Assembly: GCA_963921425.1 (NCBI GenBank)
Contig: OY992835.1
Span: 10,230,001 to 10,294,000 of the forward strand
DNA from: Dryas octopetala
Lineage: Eukaryota > Streptophyta > Magnoliopsida > Rosales > Rosaceae
Length of the DNA: 64,000 nucleotides
Direction of reading: 5' to 3'
The translations under genes and the position numbers were made by a program. The notes under the pieces are model-generated. The model did not search any database, was not told where the DNA came from, and worked only from the letters and a program-made list of their open reading frames with translations. Positions 1 to 11,738 of this stretch are shown here, piece after piece; the first letter of the stretch is position 1; every line of letters starts with the position of its first letter.

Positions 1-1930
1 GGTTGAAGTGTATATCAGACTTTTAACACGCTCATATTTCTTCTGCACACGCATACAAAAAGTGCTATATAAGTTTACCAATATGTCATTAGAACATACA
101 TGCTGATACAAAAATTTAATTCCAAGTCAATAAAACGACCCCATGTATCATATAATTTGCTTGTTTAAAGTTGGATTGGAATATCCGGGCCAAAAAAAAG
201 AAGTTAGATTGGAATTATATTATTGTTGGTTGAATGATTAGTGCGAATTATATTAATCACAGCAACTTGGATTCTTTGAATTGAATGATTAAAGTATGGT
301 CCACAATGATGCATGAAGTGCAGGACTTGTGACACAAAGTACAAGCCCAACACGGGTCTTCTTCTCCCGCTATTGGAGATTTGGAGATTCATGGGACGGG
401 AAGCATGGAGCTCACCCTGTGTCCCTTCCCTTGTCTTTTCTGTTTATATATATATATAAAAGATACTCCATGCATGTTGCATGTTAATTATGTTGTCACC
501 TTCGATATGACTGAGTCCCGACTAACTCATGAATCACGAGGGACTGTCTATGACTATATTAAAATATGTGTAGATACTGACAAAACAAATTTGGAGCAGA
601 AAGTGGCCTCAGTACTGTTCATTATATATATATATATATATATGATATGTTCAATTATGATATGTGCAATAACACTTGCACGTTCGCACCTAACTATTGT
701 TCGGCAGTTTAAAATTTTGCAGTATTGAGCGCTCGACGTTTGTTTATTAATGTTTATGTTATGATTTAGCTCTCATATTTTAGTTTGTTCAAAATCTAAA
801 ACGTACTAAACTCTAACATAACGCATTCATCAAGCCAATAATATACCCTAAAAGAAAATGAGGTGAACCCATTAAAATATATATTCTTAAAACTTGGCAG
901 AGAAAGCAGCACTGAGCCCTAGCTGCTTGTAGCGCTCACCTATTTAAAAAAATTATTGTCGAGCGCTTGGTAAAGCTACCAAAAACTCAGTGACATGTTC
1001 GCATATTCGCATGTTCGTACCTGATCAAATCTGCTTTAGCGTATTATCTTTTCATATCTAAAGAATCTAATATTAATTAGTTTCAATGACAAAGAATTAA
1101 AGCAAATGTAAACAACTTTATATATATATATATATATAACAATTTTATGTGAATGACCTATATTTTTTAAATTGAAGCACATACCCATGTATATTATGAC
1201 TTTTTTTTTAACTTTTTTATTTTTTATATAATTTTATATTTTAGGGTATAAATTATCAACACGTTCTCCAGTTTTAACTCTTAAAATTTTGAGCTCCCAT
1301 TTTTTTATTAGATTTTAACTTTGAACTCTTGAGTTTTGGAATACCATCCAAAATTCAAGAGTTAATACATAAATTATAAAATTAAACGATAATTTTATAT
1401 CCTAAAATATAGAATTATATATCCTAAAATGTTGAACCTTGTGAAGAATAAGACATGCAAAAGATAACAAGAAATCATAAAAAAACTCACATTCGTTATT
1501 TAGTTAAAAGAACAAACAACCTACCCAGAAAATTTCAATATATATATATATGTTTAGCATAAATTGAACTCAAAAAACAAGCTAAAACAGCAATTGGAAC
1601 AAAATTCTATTTAATTTAATTTGAGGACTATACATAATAGTATAATTGTCTTGATTTCTTTTACCAAGGAAAACCATACAGCTTGCATGTAAACAACTGT
1701 ACTAAACCATGTTTAAACTACGCTAATACAGCATAAATATTTGTAAATAACTGTACTCAACCATACAGCATAAATTACGCTAATACAGCTTGTAAACAAC
1801 TGTACAAAAATTATAAAATAGAGAGTAAGTTAAAAGTTTGGAGTGGAGTATAGTAATCATTAAAATAATGAGAATGGGAATGAAGAAGACATCAAGCAAG
1901 TATGAGACTGAGAGTAGATAGTGTTTAATT
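1..1930 (-). other. Intron 1 part of the dead aminotransferase copy
   Basis: No gene of its own was found here. By alignment with copy B this is the downstream part of intron 1 of the minus-strand aminotransferase. It holds short TA repeats (about 620-645 and 1118-1137), a MITE-like segment (674-1024) and an AT-rich palindromic stretch near 1195-1440. The short reading frames here have no coding character. Confidence 0.75.
674..1024. mobile_element. MITE-like inverted-repeat segment in intron 1 (copy A)
   Basis: The two ends are imperfect inverted repeats: the left runs 'gcacgttcgcacctaac', and the right, read in reverse, begins 'caggtacgaacatgcgaa'. Both arms carry an inward 'gcgctcgac' motif. 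The same segment lies in copy B at about 57395-57737, and relatives occur at about 53790-54115 and near 43565. No target duplication was defined, so the edges are approximate. Confidence 0.45.
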
Positions 1931-2125
1931 TGTCAAATGAGCTGTACATTCCTAGTTAGTGTAAAAGAACAAAGTCAACTATGTGATTCTGATTCCCTAG
2001 ATTATAGGATCATGATTGCTCTGTATTTATTTGTTTCCTAGAATAGTTCTCTAAGGGCTGTATATAAACCTCTTATACGCTGCATATTAATATATAGAAA
2101 AAGATATATTTCACCCAAATTAAGA
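1931..2125 (+). repeat. 5' LTR of the short-LTR Copia element
   Basis: 195 bp beginning TGTCAAATGAGC and ending at ...AATTAAGA, just before the primer-binding site. By eye it is identical to 6609-6803. A TATA-like 'tgtatataaacc' lies inside. Confidence 0.93.
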
Positions 2126-2137
2126 TGGTATCAGAGC
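2126..2137 (+). other. Primer-binding site (initiator Met-tRNA)
   Basis: TGGTATCAGAGC directly follows the LTR. This is the usual plant LTR-retrotransposon site complementary to the 3' end of initiator methionine tRNA. Confidence 0.9.
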
Positions 2138-2299
2138 AGTCGATCATGACTGTCTCTTGACCTACCCTAGCACGCTTCCGTAGCCGCCATACCACCATAC
2201 AAACCCAGTCCAAAACCTCGCATCACCATCAGTTGCGTCGCAACATCGCTTGCGTCGCTCACAGCCCACAAACCAGAGATCCTTCATTGAGCCATCATC

Positions 2300-5200
2300 A
2301 TGGTGAGTGAAGACGACCTCAACGCTCTCAAGTCAGCCCAATCCTCAGGTAATGGTGAATCAAATGCAACTACCCAGATCGTTGCCATTCAAGGAGACAA
2401 TTCCAACTTTTCAACTGGAATCAAATTGGATGAACATAATTATTCTCTATGGCATCAAGTCATAGAGATGAAAATTGCTGGACGAGAAAAACATGGTCAC
2501 TTGACAGGTGATATGACCCAACCTGCAGCCACAGACTCGACATACAACAAATGGCGTGCGTCGGATTGCCAAGTCAAGAGTTGGTTATTCGATGCCATGC
2601 AACCCAACCAAATGAAACGATTTATTCGTTATGACACAGCCAAGCAAGTCTGGGATGCAATCAAGAAAACATATTCTGACAGTTCCGATGAGGCAAAGAT
2701 TTATGATCTACATAGAAGGTCATTCACGATGAAACAGAATGGAGCATCTGTTGCCAATTTCTACAGTGGGCTCACTGAGATCTTTCAAGAACTTGATCAA
2801 TTATGTCCAAGCAACATGCAGAATCCAGTAGACATTGAAGCTAGGCGCAAGGAGATTGACCGTCTCCGAGTTTATATCTTTCTTGCAGGTTTGGATAATA
2901 ACTTTGATCAAATTCGAGGAGAGATTTTGAGGATGGAGCCTAAACCTGAACTTGAGGCAACTTATGCATATATCAAAAGAGAGAGTAACAGACAGGGAAC
3001 CATGTCTGAAGCTAGTGTCACATCCGAAGCCACAGCCTTGGTTGCTGCAAAATCCAAGCAATCTCGGTCATTCACCCAGAACACCGACTCTACACGTAAC
3101 CGACCCCCAATGAAGTGTACCAAATGTGGTTTAGAAAACCATACAATTAAGGGTTGTTATGAAATCATTGGTTATCCAGAAGGATGGGTTCACAAAGGGC
3201 GAAAGAAGGATTCGAGTAGAGTCTCATTCGCATCATCTGAGTCCTCCCAGGATATCACATCAGGTACATCTGGCTCCAAGGCCTTGGCCACCTCAGGTAC
3301 TTTCTCTTGCACACCTTCACTTACTTGTAATAGATCATGGGTTATTGACACTGGTGCCACTGATCACATGACATCTAGTTTCACTGGGTTGCACTCTACC
3401 AAACCGTCAAGCCAAACACATGTTACTAATGCCAATGGAACTACCTCCCCAGTTCTGGGAGAAGGGTCCATATCTCTTACATCATCATTAAGTCTAGACC
3501 ACGTTCTAGTTGTCCCTTCACTTGACTATGATTTGTTGTCTGTTCCTCAAATCATTGATTCTCTTAATTGTACTGTGTGTTTTTGGCCATTGTATTGTCT
3601 TTTTCAGGATCTTCTCACCAGGGCCGTGATTGGATGTGGTACTAGGAGGGGAAAGGTGTATTATCTGGACCTGACCGAAGATAGCAATAAGAAATTGAGT
3701 CAAGCACATCATGTGAGTGGGAACGAGTCTGTTAGGATGAAGAAGATCTGGTTGTGGCATAGACGATTAGGGCATGCTTCTTTTGGTTATCTGAAACAGT
3801 TATTTCCGGAGTTGTTTTCCCAGTTTGCTGAATCAGACTTTCATTGTGAAACTTGCATTTTGGCGAAAAGTCATCGAATTTCTTACCCATTAAGATTAAA
3901 TAAAAGTTCTATGCCTTTCATGCTTGTCCATTCTGATGTGTGGGGACCATCAAGAGTTTCTACCATTAGTGGTTTTAAGTGGTTTGTAACATTTATAGAT
4001 GATTGCACCAGGATGACCTGGGTTTTTCCCATGAAACAGAAAAGTTAAGTCACTGCTAAATTCAAGAATTTTCATCGATATGTTACTACTCAATTTGATA
4101 GAAAAATCACAACACTTAGGTCTGACAATGGAGGAGAATCATAAACTTGGTGAGTATCCGGACCAGGTACCTACCAACAAAGAAAGGTATCAACGGCTTG
4201 TTGGGAAGCTAATCTATCTATCACATACTAGACCTGATATAGCATATGCAGTGAGTGTGGTGAGCCAATTCATGCATGCTTACCTCATTAATCGCACACC
4301 ATCCAGTACTCTTCAATATCAAACTCCATTCCAGACATTGACCACTCTCCTCACCATGCCGTCCACACCAAATCTAGAACCACGTGTCTTTGGTTGCGTG
4401 GCCTATGTTCAGGTATATCCACACCAGCGTGGCAAGCTTGATCCGTGTGCACTACGATGTGTCTTTGTAGGGTATGCTGACACTAAGAAAGGTTACAAGT
4501 GTTTCCATCCCCCTACTCAGACCTTGCATATTACTGCTGATGTTACTTTCCATGAGAGTGAGTTCTATTACTCAGGGGGAGAGTCTGAGCATCTCCTGCA
4601 GAGGGAGAGCTCTATTTTTTCAGAAGATACTCAGAATAGGATCATCCTAATTCCACAGAATGTGTCAGAGCAGCCTCAGAAAATACCTGAGGATATAGTG
4701 ACTACTGACTCACCAGCTGCAGTGGTGCAACAAGAGCAAGAGCCACAAGATCTGGAGACTCCAGATAATGCTTCGGAGACTCCTCCTACAGTACCATTAC
4801 CACTCATCCAATCAGGACCTGGCCTTGAAGATCTTCCACAGGTAACTGAACACTCAAACTCAAACACTTACACTTTACCTGAGTCGAGTCACACAGGAAA
4901 CATAGGTTATCAGTTACCTCCTCGTACAACTAGAGGGATCCCTAAACAACAGTATGACCCTGATCCTACATCAAAGGTTAAATACCCTATTGCTAATCAT
5001 GTGTCTCTACATAGGCTGTCCCCGTCATGTGCATCATTTGTATGTCAATTATCCACTGTATCTATTCCAAGTAATGTGCAGGAAGCTCTGAAAGACCCCA
5101 AGTGGACTCAAGCAATGAATGAAGAAATGAGAGCCCTCCAAAAGAATTCCACTTGGGAGATGACTACCCTTCCTAAAGGGAAGAGAACAGTGGGTTGCAG

Positions 5201-6589
5201 ATGGATATATACGGTAAAGTTCAAAGCAGACGGCACCATTGAAAGATACAAAGCAAGACTAGTGGCGAAAGGTTACACTCAGACTTATGGAATTGACTAT
5301 GGGGAGACCTTTGCTCCTGTAGCCAAGATCAACACAATTCGGGTGCTCCTTTCTCTAGCAGCAAACCTGGATTGGCCATTACACCAGTTTGATGTTAAAA
5401 ATGCATTCCTGCATGGAGACCTAGAAGAAGAAGTCTATATGGATCCCCCTCCAGGATGCAAGATGGGGTCCAGTCAGAGCAATATGGTGTGTAAACTGAG
5501 AAAGTCTCTTTATGGATTGAAGCAATCACCTAGAGCATGGTTTGGAAGGTTCAGCAAATCAATGAAGAATTTTGGTTACAAGCAAAGTAACTCAGATCAT
5601 ACTCTTTTCTTGAAACATAGGAAACGTAAGGTCACTGCCCTTATTGTGTATGTTGATGACATGGTGGTTACAGGGAATGACCCGGAAGAAAAGGCAGCAT
5701 TGCAACGTTATTTAGCTAGTGAGTTTGAGATGAAAGATCTCGGTGCTCTGAAGTATTTTTTGGGTATTGAAGTGGCTCGTTCAAAACAAGGAATATTTCT
5801 ATCACAACGGAAATATACCCTTGACATTTTGACTGAAACTGGAAAGTTAGCTTGTCAACCAGCAGATACTCCAATGGAGGAGAATCATAAACTTGGTGAG
5901 TATCCGGACCAGGTACCTACCAACAAAGAAAGGTATCAACGGCTTGTTGGGAAGCTAATCTATCTATCACATACTAGACCTGATATAGCATATGCAGTGA
6001 GTGTGGTGAGCCAATTCATGCATGCACCGAGTGAAGCACACATGAATGATGTCGATAGAATTCTGAGATACTTGAAGTCAGCTCCTGGAAAAGGATTGAT
6101 GTTCTCACGCCATGGTCATCTAGATGTTGAGGGTCATACTGATGCAGACTGGGCAGGTGCTGTTACTGACAGACGATCCACATCTGGATACTTCACCTTT
6201 GTGGGAGGCAATCTGGTCACTTGGCGGAGTAAGAAACAGAAAGTAGTGTCAAGATCGAGTGCTGAAGCAGAATATAGGGGTCATATGGAGTATGTGAGCT
6301 ACTCTGGATTAGAAACTTGTTGAGAGATTTGGGATTCAAACCCAAACACGCCATGCAATTACATTGTGACAACAAGGCCGCTATCGACATTGCACATAAT
6401 CCAGTGCAACATGATAGAACCAAGCATGTTGAAATTGACAGACATTTCATCAAAGAGAAGCTCGAGGCTAAGATCATCGAGGTATCATTTGTTAAATCCG
6501 AAGATCAACTCGCAGATGTTCTCACCAAAGCAGTCAAAAGCAGAATTTTTTACAGCTCACTTAGCAAGTTGGGCATGGACAACACATAA
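2300..6589 (+). pseudogene. Copia gag-pol region (broken)
   Basis: Recognisable parts in order: a UBN2-type gag; a CCHC zinc knuckle (CTKCGLENHTIKGC); a protease motif WVIDTGATDHMT; a GAG-pre-integrase motif LWHRRLGHASFG; the start of an integrase core; a reverse transcriptase with ARLVAKGYTQ, FAPVAK and YVDDMVV; and a Copia RNase H with DADWAG and SSAEAEYRG. The region is not open throughout and is treated as a fossil with a few breaks. The enzymes would have served the element's own copying into the genome. Confidence 0.9.
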
Positions 6590-6599
6590 GTTCCAACTT

Positions 6600-6608
6600 G
6601 AGGGGGAG
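6600..6608 (+). other. Polypurine tract of the short-LTR Copia element
   Basis: GAGGGGGAG directly precedes the right LTR, the expected site for plus-strand priming. Confidence 0.85.
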
Positions 6609-6803
6609 TGTCAAATGAGCTGTACATTCCTAGTTAGTGTAAAAGAACAAAGTCAACTATGTGATTCTGATTCCCTAGATTATAGGATCATGATTGCTCT
6701 GTATTTATTTGTTTCCTAGAATAGTTCTCTAAGGGCTGTATATAAACCTCTTATACGCTGCATATTAATATATAGAAAAAGATATATTTCACCCAAATTA
6801 AGA
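6609..6803 (+). repeat. 3' LTR of the short-LTR Copia element
   Basis: 195 bp, by eye identical to the left LTR. The host sequence 'cacgtgcgaaaaag' resumes right after it and matches 58546 onward in copy B. Confidence 0.93.
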
Positions 6804-7102
6804 TCACGTGCGAAAAAGTTTTGATTAATGGTTGGGCATTGCACCACTTTTTGGTTGGAGATATGTGGTCGTGAATCATTTGGCATTTATAATTGCTGAT
6901 TATAAGAAGTAAAAATTTTCATGTAAATACGTGCAATTTCATTTTACACCTTACAAATCATCAAGGAATTAAGTAGCGAATTAATGTCGATATATTAAAA
7001 GTTACTTTCAAACAAAAGTTAGACAAGTGCTGTCTCTGAACAACTTGAACTATAAGAGAATGGGCCAATCATATATATATGAAAGTAACTAAGAATGCAT
7101 AC

Positions 7103-7162
7103 CTTCTGGCCTGAAGAACACCACCAGTAGGACAGTAACAATTGAAGTTGAATGATTGGAGG
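7103..7162 (-). pseudogene. Aminotransferase exon 1, 3' part (dead copy A)
   Basis: The last 60 bases of exon 1, up to the donor AG|gtatgc, match the intact copy at 58845-58904. The reading includes the exon end QAR-R. It is separated from its 5' half (28222-28437) by 21 kb of retrotransposon array, and 7158-7162 is the left target duplication GGAGG. Downstream exons would lie left of base 1. The gene cannot make a normal enzyme; see the entry for the 5' part for a second lesion. Confidence 0.9.
7158..7162. other. Target-site duplication GGAGG, left
   Basis: Matches GGAGG at 28222-28226 on the far side of the array. The uninterrupted site in copy B ('gattggagggcatc') has it once. Confidence 0.93.
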
Positions 7163-8817
7163 TGAAAGTTTAGTTTAGGTGATCTATTCACTTAATTAAC
7201 TTGATTAATTTTACTTTCAGTGATCGGACCCCAATTTTTGGTTTATGTGATTACTCACGAACTAGTCAACCAAACACAACTCAGACAGTCCAGTAACAAA
7301 ATGTGAAACTCCACATTGACTTCTAAAAATCAAAAATCACTTCAGTAAAACAACACAAATCAAACACACCAAGGATCAAGTGACATCCTATACACTCAGA
7401 GGATCCATCACAATAGGCATCCCAGTGTTATCCACAACTACAGTGATGTGTGATTTTCTAAACAATTATATAAGGCATATATCAATTTTAATCAAATAGC
7501 TCCAGTACAGATTTGTGTTTAAAAGATGAGTGAGTCAGTAATCATAACAACACAAATATGGAAGACAGAAACACACAAGATGTTCACCCAGAAAAACCAC
7601 AAAGGGTAAAAACTGGGGGTCTATCCAGCTGACCAGGCAATCCACTAAATCAGAAGTTCAATACAAAGGAGGGCACTCAGCACACAAGCTCAATCACTAA
7701 GTCCTAGACTAAGTGGCAGCTAGCTTACCCATTTTGTGCAACTTCCATACGCAAGGCAGATGGTCATTCATGAAGAAGGCAGCTCCACTCCAAGCTCATC
7801 AACCCATGGCACCAATCCGCACCAAGCTAAGTGGTTTCATCAATGTATGAACATGATATGCAAATGTAGGATTCACAAATAAAGATCAATCTTCTCAAGC
7901 TATCGGCATGAAAAGATCAATATTGAATCCTTCAACTTAAATCTAAAATGAATGTGTTTGAAGTATGTATGAAGACATTTAAGCACTCAAACCCATATAG
8001 AATTTCAGATTTAACAAAAACAATTTCAGAAAATCTCTATGTGATTTTTCAAGAATTAAAAACCATTTTCTGAAAATTATGAAGATGAGCACCTCACATG
8101 GAAAAATACCCAGCAGTGAAAACCCAAGAATTCACGCTCTAAAATTGGCTCATCAACGTACCCACCAGATCTGGACAGCCAGCCCACTTATCCCCGTACA
8201 CACCCACGCAAGAGGCATGTTCGCCCATGCCACGTGGAAGCCAATCAATGGCTGTCCATAAGAGACGGATTAAGGGCATATTCCCTTTGTCCTAGAGGGG
8301 TATCCTAGTATTTACTAAGGATAGAAAAAATCAGCTGTCAAAAGGAATTTTGCATTTAAAAATCAGAATGTAGAAGATGATGAATAGTGTGTGTGCGTGA
8401 ATGGGAAAGAGGAAATCAGATCTGAATGCTACAGTGGAGAAAACAAGTCTTGTGCAATGCACATGCATGTCTAATACTAAATAGAATATGGGCTTTCAAA
8501 GAATTGGGCTTAAAAAGCAAAACCCGAAATGACCCACTGTAGCAACTGTAATTTAAGTAACAGTCAGTAACAGTCACTGTACGTGATAAACAGTGTTCAT
8601 TATGATCAGTGAATGACTAGTCAAATAGACAAAAATCTGTTAATTTCATGAAATGAATGAAGTGCAGTATACCTTGTGACTTGATCATTCTTGACTTCTT
8701 CAAAACAGCAGGTCTTGTCCTAAATCTAGCCTAGAGCTTGTGAGTGAGTAAATACAACTTAATACAATTGTTTTGACACGGAAAATAGCCAACATTAACA
8801 AATCCTAGAAACTAACA
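7163..8817 (-). repeat. LTR 1 of array (3' LTR of the left unit)
   Basis: 1655 bp beginning TGAAAGTTTAG and ending AACTAACA on +. It carries the 'ccaatcaatgg' variant at 8242, shared with LTR 2. Confidence 0.93.
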
Positions 8818-8832
8818 ATCTCCCCCTTTGGC
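8818..8832 (-). other. Polypurine tract, left unit
   Basis: Read on -, CCAAAGGGGGAGATT directly precedes the 3' LTR. The same tract is at 18520-18534 in the second unit. Confidence 0.85.
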
Positions 8833-9178
8833 TTTCCTTGACAAAACAATAACCCATTCACCTCACAAGACTCTCAACACACAGCCCAACAGTTGTTATA
8901 ATGTACCTGCAAGAAGAAGAGCTTGCACAACACAAAATATGATAGTATGCAGTTTAAACGCAGCAAGCAATGGAAATTAAACAACAACCAATGTACATCA
9001 ACCAATACATTCTCCCCCTTTTTGTCATGGAAAGACAAAAGGGCAGTCATAAATGAAAATCCAGTTCAGAAACACAGACAAATGGAGAGATATGCAAGAA
9101 AAGTACATGCCGAAAGAGAAACATTTCATACAAGGCTGACTCCCCCTAAATTCTAACTCCCCCTAAAACTAACTCCCC

Positions 9179-10453
9179 CTAAAACTGAGAACCGGCAGCA
9201 GCGGCATCTCTGTAACGAGCTTGCATGGCAAGTTCAAAGTCATCTTCAGGCTGAAAGGCTACTGAGCTTGCTGGCATGGAAGAGGCGGTGGGGTCCATCT
9301 CTGGAGCGTCATCAGAATGATCTCGAATATCAGCATTTGGATCACCATCCTCAGTGTGGAGTCCATCAGAATATGGAACAAGGGCAAAGGCAGCAAAGTT
9401 AGCTGTGTGGGCTGCTAGTTGGGCCATGAGATCCGCAATGATGGCCGATTGACCTTTGACCTTGGCAAGGAGTGCAGCGTTTGCTTGTTCAAGAGATGGA
9501 GCCTGATCCCCTCGCTTTTTGCGAGCAAAGGTTTCACTAACCTTCATGACTGATTTTGTGTAATCAGCCATGGGCTCAGCAAAGGTATCCAAGACAGCCA
9601 CAGAGGAGACACCACTGCGGGCACAGAGGAGGTGAATAAGGAGAGGGAAAATGAGGGCACCCTTGTGGTCACGACCACTGCCTATTGTCTTGGTCTGAAT
9701 GTGTTCATAAATAAGAAAAGCTATGGGAACAGGTTCCTTATTCAGAAAAGACATCATCACTTGAATTTGCTCAGCAGAAGGGTGTGAGTTGTGGGAGGTA
9801 GGTATGATATTGTGACGCACAAAATCCCACAAAAACCTGTGAAAAGGTTTGAATTCAGATTTCTCAAGCAACACACCATCCTTTAAAGGAGTAGCTGGGT
9901 TAACATAGGCCACGGCTTGGAAGTGGGCAGCAGTGTAGGAACGAGACCGTTCCAAGTATTGCTGGTAATGAGTGTAGGTTGATGGCTTTAACCCAAGAAT
10001 CCGACAAATGATACTAGGCCGAAAATACACATCCCGATTTCGCACATAGACTCTAAAATCTGTTCGGGAAATGCGACCTGGAAAATTGGCATAAAACTCC
10101 TGAACTATGGTGAGGTTGTAAGAGGGGACAGTGTGAGGGAGGTCATTCAATGTGGATACTTGATAGTCACGGAGGAAGGAGAAGACTTGACGAAAAAGGT
10201 GGAGATTGAATTCCTCTAACCTGTAATGTCGCTCAGAAACCACGGATCGGGTTTGCACAATGCGAAAGAATCGCTTGGCCCATCGAGTTGAAAAACGGTT
10301 GTGGTCGTTGAGGAAGTCTTCCTCTTCACAGTCCTCCGGCATAGATGGACGTTGTCGGCTGCGCGAAGGAATGATGGTGGAGCCCGACATGGGGAGAATC
10401 CCGAGATGATGAATGAAGGCGCGAGAAGAGACAAGAGACCCGAGCTGCGACAC
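9179..10453 (-). CDS. Extra ORF of the SIRE-like Copia element (left unit), 424 aa
   Basis: An open frame downstream of pol and before the 3' LTR, in the element's own direction. This is the position where SIRE-lineage elements often hold an additional ORF. Visible features: a basic N-terminus; a central aromatic/Arg-rich block with FRVYVRNRDVYFRPSI and ICRILGLKP, as in the family annotated 'putative plant transposon protein'; an Ala/Leu/Gln-rich helical stretch around residues 325-355 (NAALLAKVKGQSAI) that could form a coiled coil; and an acidic tail. I see no signal peptide or clear membrane segment, so an envelope role is not supported. It is identical to the copy at 18881-20155. The start at 10453 is the first Met; Met22 would be an alternative. 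Confidence 0.7.
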   Translation of the reverse strand: MSQLGSLVSSRAFIHHLGILPMSGSTIIPSRSRQRPSMPEDCEEEDFLNDHNRFSTRWAKRFFRIVQTRSVVSERHYRLEEFNLHLFRQVFSFLRDYQVSTLNDLPHTVPSYNLTIVQEFYANFPGRISRTDFRVYVRNRDVYFRPSIICRILGLKPSTYTHYQQYLERSRSYTAAHFQAVAYVNPATPLKDGVLLEKSEFKPFHRFLWDFVRHNIIPTSHNSHPSAEQIQVMMSFLNKEPVPIAFLIYEHIQTKTIGSGRDHKGALIFPLLIHLLCARSGVSSVAVLDTFAEPMADYTKSVMKVSETFARKKRGDQAPSLEQANAALLAKVKGQSAIIADLMAQLAAHTANFAAFALVPYSDGLHTEDGDPNADIRDHSDDAPEMDPTASSMPASSVAFQPEDDFELAMQARYRDAAAAGSQF

Positions 10454-11738
10454 AGACTGAGTCGCGAAAGGAAGAGAGGCCGACAGAGACGCAGGCGAGA
10501 GGAGGTGAGGCCGACAGAGACGCAGGCGAGAGGAGGTGAGGCCGACGGCGGCGCAGGCGAGATGTGGGAGGCGGAAGGTCGAAGAGATGAGAGAGAGAGA
10601 TAGATGCGGCTGGAGAGGAGAATAGAAGAGGGGAATTCTGAAATGTTAGGGATTTGAAATAGGAAAGAGGGGCGCGTGGCTTATAAGGGCTGATAGAAAT
10701 GATAAAAGTCTGAAAAGCCCTTAATGAACAGTGATTTAAAATGCAGAATGGGTCTGTGTTAAATTGACTGTTTTTGACGAGTGTGAGACTAGTCAAAATG
10801 AACAAACTGCGTACTGGAACATAAAACAAAAAAAAATAGAGGAATCCTTGGAGAATTGGAAGCAATGACACAAGGAAAATCTATGAGTTAGAGGTGCTTC
10901 AGGGAATTTATTTTTGACAAAACAAATTTGACGAAACAACAAACACACTTGAAAAGAATTAACCACCATATCAACACTCTCATAGATATGGAAAATGAAA
11001 AATGCAAATTTGGAGCAAGAAAATAAGCATATTTGGGATATAGGGAGGTCAATGCTAGCATGCAAGACTTGTTCAAGATGGTAAAACAATGTCAATGACA
11101 ACCAAAGAGGTTAAATAATTTTCATCCACAATAAGAGATTAGAATTTAACCACTCAAGAGAATTTCTAATTTGGGAACAATTCTTGAAAACAAAGTTTTT
11201 CAACTCATGACAATGGCTTTTTCAAAAATTATTTTCATTTGTTTTGTTTAGGCACATCCCAAGTTAAGTGCAATGAATTGGTCCAATTTTGCGACTCTTT
11301 ACCCTAGAACACCATCAAAACACCTTGTTTCTCCCTAGGGCCGTGACTTCTTTGGTCACACTTCCTTCCTTTTTTTTTGTTGTTTTGTATGGTGCACATT
11401 TGTTCAAATGAGGAAAATTTCAGCTAAAGATGGGTCACAAAGGAGAAATTATATTGAAAGGCTAAATTCCATCCTCAAACAAATTGTCATTGAAAAGCAT
11501 TTAGCAAGTTTGATTGATTATGACAAAGTGTTAAAAAAAATCTCAAGGCTAACATTTGACAAGAATGAGGGATTATGCTTATAGACATGACTCATGTTAT
11601 GCAAGAACCTTTTTGAATATCAAAGAGAGTGTGACACATAATGTTAAGACCTTTCAAGGTGGTTATTTTCTTGAAACGAAAAACTACTTAACCAAATAAA
11701 AGAAACTTAAACAATGAAGCACATTTAACTACAAAGAC
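10454..11738 (-). other. Spacer between pol and the extra ORF (left unit)
   Basis: About 1.3 kb of the array's internal region. It contains a 35-bp direct repeat near 10480-10550 ('agaggaggtgaggccgacag') and AT-rich DNA toward pol. Short frames here do not look coding. It repeats at 20156-21440. Confidence 0.6.

Larger units (their letters stand above)
1931..6803 (+). mobile_element. Copia LTR retrotransposon, short-LTR type (Ale/Retrofit-like)
   Basis: The element has direct 195-bp LTRs that look identical, a primer-binding site matching initiator Met-tRNA right after the left LTR, and a purine tract right before the right LTR. The domain order gag, protease, integrase, reverse transcriptase, RNase H is that of Copia. 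It lies in intron 1 of the dead aminotransferase copy; the empty site is at 58545/58546 in copy B. No clear 5-bp target duplication is visible. Identical LTRs mean a very recent insertion. The coding part looks broken, with a few breaks, and part of pol occurs twice, as a template switch could produce. Lineage is inferred from the short LTR and gag type. Confidence 0.93.

Noticed and set aside
9179-10453. Envelope-type gene in the Copia element
   Set aside because: No signal peptide, membrane anchor or cleavage site is visible; position alone is not enough.
10301-10871. Arg-rich + frame and hydrophobic - frame over the start of the extra ORF
   Set aside because: Shadow frames of the retrotransposon ORF and its purine-rich spacer; they repeat only because the unit repeats.
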